Assembly: GCA_020054175.1 (NCBI GenBank)
Contig: JAGVLR010000213.1
Location: 1 to 9,323, forward strand
DNA length: 9,323 nucleotides
Reading direction: 5' to 3'
DNA from: Candidatus Dadabacteria bacterium
Lineage (GTDB): Bacteria > Desulfobacterota_D > UBA1144 > Nemesobacterales > UBA2774
The notes beneath the pieces are model-generated. The model did not search any database, was not told where the DNA came from, and worked only from the letters and a program-made list of their open reading frames with translations. Within the stretch, counting starts at the first letter, position 1. Every line of letters begins with the position of its first letter. The position numbers were made by a program, and so were the translations under genes. Shown here in pieces: positions 8,301 through 9,323 of the stretch.

Positions 8301-8503
8301 CCACGACAATATTCGGCCTCATGCCGCTCATGTGGAGCATGGGTGCGGGTGCGGACATGGTCAAAAGAATCGCTGCACCGATGATAGGCGGCCTAGTTAC
8401 CTCGACCGCGCTTACGCTTATACTTATCCCCGTGGTCTATTCCTTCTGGAAAGGAAGGGATCTGCCGAGAAAGCATGACGAGCAAACCGGTCAAGAGAGC
8501 TGA
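5357..8503 (+). CDS. cusA: CusA-like heavy-metal RND efflux pump, Cu(I)/Ag(I) type
   Basis: A 1048-residue inner-membrane proton/metal antiporter, full length for the family (E. coli CusA has 1047). TM1 is at about 14-32, TM2-6 at 340-500, TM7 at 533-551 and TM8-12 at 868-1030, with two large periplasmic domains between. The TM4 signature GEMVDASIVLIENVHK contains the relay Asp405. Lys977 in RVRPKMMTV matches the relay lysine. By remembered alignment, Met568 (LYMPT), Met618 (PLSMVET) and Met667 (TEMLTSG) match E. coli M573/M623/M672, the three-Met Cu(I)/Ag(I) site, so a monovalent-copper/silver pump is favoured over a CzcA-type Zn/Co/Cd pump. The odd point is that TM10 reads AGLAAGTGIVMIMYLD, with Gly934 where the conserved relay Glu is expected, while TM4 has an extra Glu402. 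The start is supported by CGGAGA (5346-5351), 5 nt before the ATG, and the gene follows cusB after 27 nt, so one operon is likely. Confidence 0.96.
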   Translation: MIDKIIEYSAKNRFITITIVAFMAVWGYWAMKKTPLDAIPDLSDVQVIVYTDWDGRSPDIIEDQITYPIVTSMIAAPGVSAVRGQSMFGTSLVYIIFEDGTDIYWARSRVLEYLNEVAGKLPEGVTPTLGPDATGVGWVFQYALTDESGARDLSELRTLQDWYLRYWLESVPGVAEVASVGGFVKQYQIEIDPNKLLAYDIPINEVIEAVRKSNNDVGGRVVELASTEYFVRGRGYIESTEDIENIAIGTNGNGTPVLVRDVASVHLGPDMRRGAAELDGKGETVGGIVVMRYGENALDVIERVKQKIEDVKPSLPEGVEIVTTYDRSNLIERAIETLRGTLFEEMIIVSLVIIVFLLHWRSAVIPIISIPVGVLMAFIPMYYMGLNANIMSLGGIAIAIGEMVDASIVLIENVHKKLERWQEEGERGDRFQAVMEGMKEVGRPVFFSLLIITVSFLPVFTLEYQEGRLFKPLAFTKTFIMFFSSLLAITITPALIALLVTGRIKPEETNPISRFFIRLYNPVVRFVLRYKPTVLITSIVLFLLTIVPFLKLGSEFMPPLNEGTILYMPTAVPGMSITEASRVLQLQDRMLMQFPEVERVFGKIGRSESPTDPAPLSMVETVVTLKPESEWRDGMTWDKLIAEMNDAVKFPGMANIFWMPIQTRTEMLTSGFRSNLGIKVFGPDLKTIERIGIDIENALSGTLGTRSVFAERITGGYFLDFDISREKAARYGLTVGDVGEVIETAIGGKNISQTVEGQERYPVNVRYQRDFRTDPEKLERVLVGTPSGAQVPVTLLADINFSTGPSEIRNEDGQKVGYVFIDVEGKDYEGYVNNAKEIIREKVQLPAGYYLEWAGQYEYLQRVKERLSYILPLTIFIIFLLLYMNFSSVTESLIVLFTVPFSLIGSVWILYLLGYNMSIAVWVGIIALAGLAAGTGIVMIMYLDEAYERRVRNGRMKTEEDLDDAIMEGAVQRVRPKMMTVATTIFGLMPLMWSMGAGADMVKRIAAPMIGGLVTSTALTLILIPVVYSFWKGRDLPRKHDEQTGQES

Positions 8504-8557
8504 GAACTTAAAAAAATGGAAATTAAAGGGTCAGTAAAAATGAAAAACGTCATAAAA

Positions 8558-8566
8558 AAGAGGTGA
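8558..8566 (+). promoter_or_regulatory. Shine-Dalgarno that fixes the start of the 124-residue exported protein
   Basis: AAGAGGTGA is a strong match to the anti-SD complement and sits 5 nt before the ATG at 8572. A GTG at 8563 in the same frame lies inside this SD and so is not the start. The site also contains the TGA (8564-8566) of a possible 16-codon reading frame beginning at 8516. Confidence 0.75.
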
Positions 8567-8571
8567 TATAC

Positions 8572-8946
8572 ATGAAGAAGTCGATGCTACTCTTAGCCGC
8601 TTTCGCTGTGACTATGTTGGTTTTTTCTCTCTATAGAGGAATTCCGACGAGCGCACAGGAGGAAGTGGACATTAGCGTGCTCATCGAAACAGCGGATACG
8701 CCCGAAGACCATCTGAAGATAGCCGAGTACTACGAAGAACAAGCGGTCACGATGGAAAAGAAGGCGACTCTGCACGAGTCAATGGCTAAGGCTTACAAGG
8801 GCACCAAATTTACCGGTATGACAAGCCACTGCGAGAAGCTGGTGAAAGAATTCCAAGCATCGGCTGGCCAGTATAAAGCAATGGCAGCTGAGCACAGAAA
8901 GATGGCTCGGGAAATGCAGGGACAGAAGTCTCCAGAGCCTCAGTAA
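8572..8946 (+). CDS. Small exported alpha-helical protein of unknown function
   Basis: A 124-residue protein with a Sec signal (MKK, hydrophobic core at about 5-20, likely cleavage after Ala28 in PTSA-QE). The mature part is nearly all predicted helix, rich in Ala, Glu, Lys and Met. ADTPEDHLKIAEYYEEQA (41-58) begins a first long helix. A second region at 84-115 holds TSHCEKLVKEF and then AMAAEHRKMAREM, so a helical hairpin is likely. The Asp-Thr-Pro-Glu-Asp-His opening and the Ser-His-Cys (85-87) pattern recur in small exported helical proteins I have seen in proteobacterial genomes, but I know no assigned function. His47, His68, His86/Cys87, His108 and eight Met residues after the predicted cleavage site leave metal binding open. 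It stands 68 bp after the CusA-like gene on the same strand with no terminator between, so cotranscription is likely. A stem-loop follows at 8955-8997. Confidence 0.8.
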   Translation: MKKSMLLLAAFAVTMLVFSLYRGIPTSAQEEVDISVLIETADTPEDHLKIAEYYEEQAVTMEKKATLHESMAKAYKGTKFTGMTSHCEKLVKEFQASAGQYKAMAAEHRKMAREMQGQKSPEPQ

Positions 8947-8954
8947 TGGGAGCA

Positions 8955-8997
8955 CTCCCCGGGTACGAATGTCTTCCCACCTCAGCTACCCGGGGAG
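8955..8997 (+). terminator. Perfect 11-bp stem-loop after the efflux cluster, possible terminator
   Basis: CTCCCCGGGTA (8955-8965) and TACCCGGGGAG (8987-8997) are exact reverse complements around a 21-nt loop. The structure starts 8 bp after the stop of the 124-residue protein, where an operon end is expected. There is no T-run after the stem on either strand and the loop is long, so it is not a standard intrinsic terminator. It could be a Rho-assisted end, an mRNA 3'-stabilising structure, or a binding site, since each arm itself contains the palindrome CCCGGG. Confidence 0.45.
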
Positions 8998-9142
8998 GTC
9001 CAAAGACAGGGTTATTATATGGGGATGGGAACGGAAGGACAAATATAATGAGGCAATTCTCGACCGGCTCGTAGAGAAAAGAGCATAAAACAATGACGTC
9101 ACGGCGGCCAATATCCTGTTCCCGACTTCACGAATGGGCGCT

Positions 9143-9172
9143 TTGACAACGTTCCGACACCCTATTAGGGGT
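9143..9172 (+). promoter_or_regulatory. Candidate promoter and operator of the copper ATPase gene
   Basis: A perfect -35 consensus, TTGACA (9143-9148), lies about 45 bp before the ATPase ATG. No good -10 sits 16-18 bp away: TATTAG (9163-9168) has a spacer of only 14 bp, and TTAGGG at 17 bp is poor. A dyad, CCCTA-T-TAGGG (9160-9170), also readable as ACCC-N6-GGGT (9159-9172), covers the -10 region. Suboptimal promoters with a dyad between the elements suit metal-responsive activators, and ACCC/GGGT dyads recall CsoR-type copper operators. The regulator is not identified and this is a weak call. Confidence 0.3.
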
Positions 9173-9191
9173 TAGACAGGGAAGATTGACG

Positions 9192-9323
9192 ATGAAAGAA
9201 CACTCTCGAGCTACCAATATGCGTAACAATGCACATCATGACCACCATGCCCATATGGTTGCGGATTTTCGAAGGCGGTTCTGGTTATCACTGATCGTTA
9301 CAGTCCCAATATTAATTCTTTCC
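9192..9323 (+). CDS. Copper-translocating P1B-type ATPase, CopB-like (N-terminal part only)
   Basis: The first 44 codons of a gene running off the right edge. The His-rich start has His15, His16, His18, His19 and His21 in HHDHHAH. It is followed by MVADFRRRFW (22-31) and the beginning of a hydrophobic helix, LSLIVTVPILILS. This order of short His-rich N-terminus, VADFxRRFW and first transmembrane helix is typical of CopB-type copper P1B ATPases, which often lack CxxC metal-binding domains. The catalytic CPH/CPC, DKTGT and HP motifs would lie beyond the window, so the class cannot be confirmed here. AGGGA (9178-9182) lies 9 nt before the ATG. The codons look less GC-rich than those of the Cus-like genes. 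Expected role: ATP-driven export of copper from cytoplasm to periplasm, feeding the neighbouring Cus-like pump. Confidence 0.82.
   Translation, partial: MKEHSRATNMRNNAHHDHHAHMVADFRRRFWLSLIVTVPILILS

Noticed and set aside
8563..8571. GTG at 8563 as the start of the 124-residue exported protein
   Set aside because: The GTG is part of the SD AAGAGGTGA. The ATG at 8572 is correctly spaced and begins a normal MKK signal peptide.
9094..9101. Palindrome TGACGTCA
   Set aside because: An 8-bp palindrome is expected by chance at this scale and nothing around it suggests an operator.

Overview
The window reads as a chromosomal segment of a Gram-negative bacterium. It encodes a complete three-part envelope-spanning RND efflux pump, which needs an outer membrane, and several exported proteins. 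Base composition is fairly GC-rich, but the genes use ATA for Ile and AGA/AGG for Arg freely. That is unlike enterobacteria or pseudomonads and fits some Desulfobacterota/deltaproteobacterial, Nitrospirota or Dadabacteria-like genomes. This taxonomic guess is weak, because no rRNA or other marker is present.

Left part (1-1950): the last 23 codons of a Tyr/Gly/Pro-rich protein; a 219-bp leader region with two perfect hairpins; a HAD-superfamily sugar-phosphate-type phosphatase on the + strand; and an aldo/keto reductase on the - strand. The last two converge with only 6 bp between their stop codons. They look like ordinary metabolic or detoxification genes with no visible link to what follows.

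Central part (2080-8946): a metal-efflux cluster on the + strand. It opens with a small exported Cys/His protein preceded by a candidate promoter. A CusC-like outer-membrane channel, a CusB-like adaptor and a CusA-like RND pump follow in the order CBA, with an ATGA overlap between C and B. The adaptor carries an N-terminal heavy-metal-binding Cys/His/Met domain and a His/Met-rich linker. The pump keeps the three-methionine periplasmic Cu(I)/Ag(I) site of the CusA family. However, it lacks the TM10 glutamate of the proton relay and has an extra glutamate in TM4, the oddest point in the window. A small exported helical protein with a His-Cys pair comes last.

Right end (8947-9323): a noncoding stretch with a long GC-rich stem-loop and a candidate promoter/operator, then the first 44 residues of a His-rich copper P1B-type ATPase (CopB-like) running off the end. 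Together the right two-thirds is a copper/silver resistance locus. The ATPase would move Cu(I) across the inner membrane, the Cus-like pump would carry periplasmic Cu(I)/Ag(I) out of the cell, and the two small exported proteins are candidate periplasmic metal-handling accessories. No regulator gene is visible inside the window.
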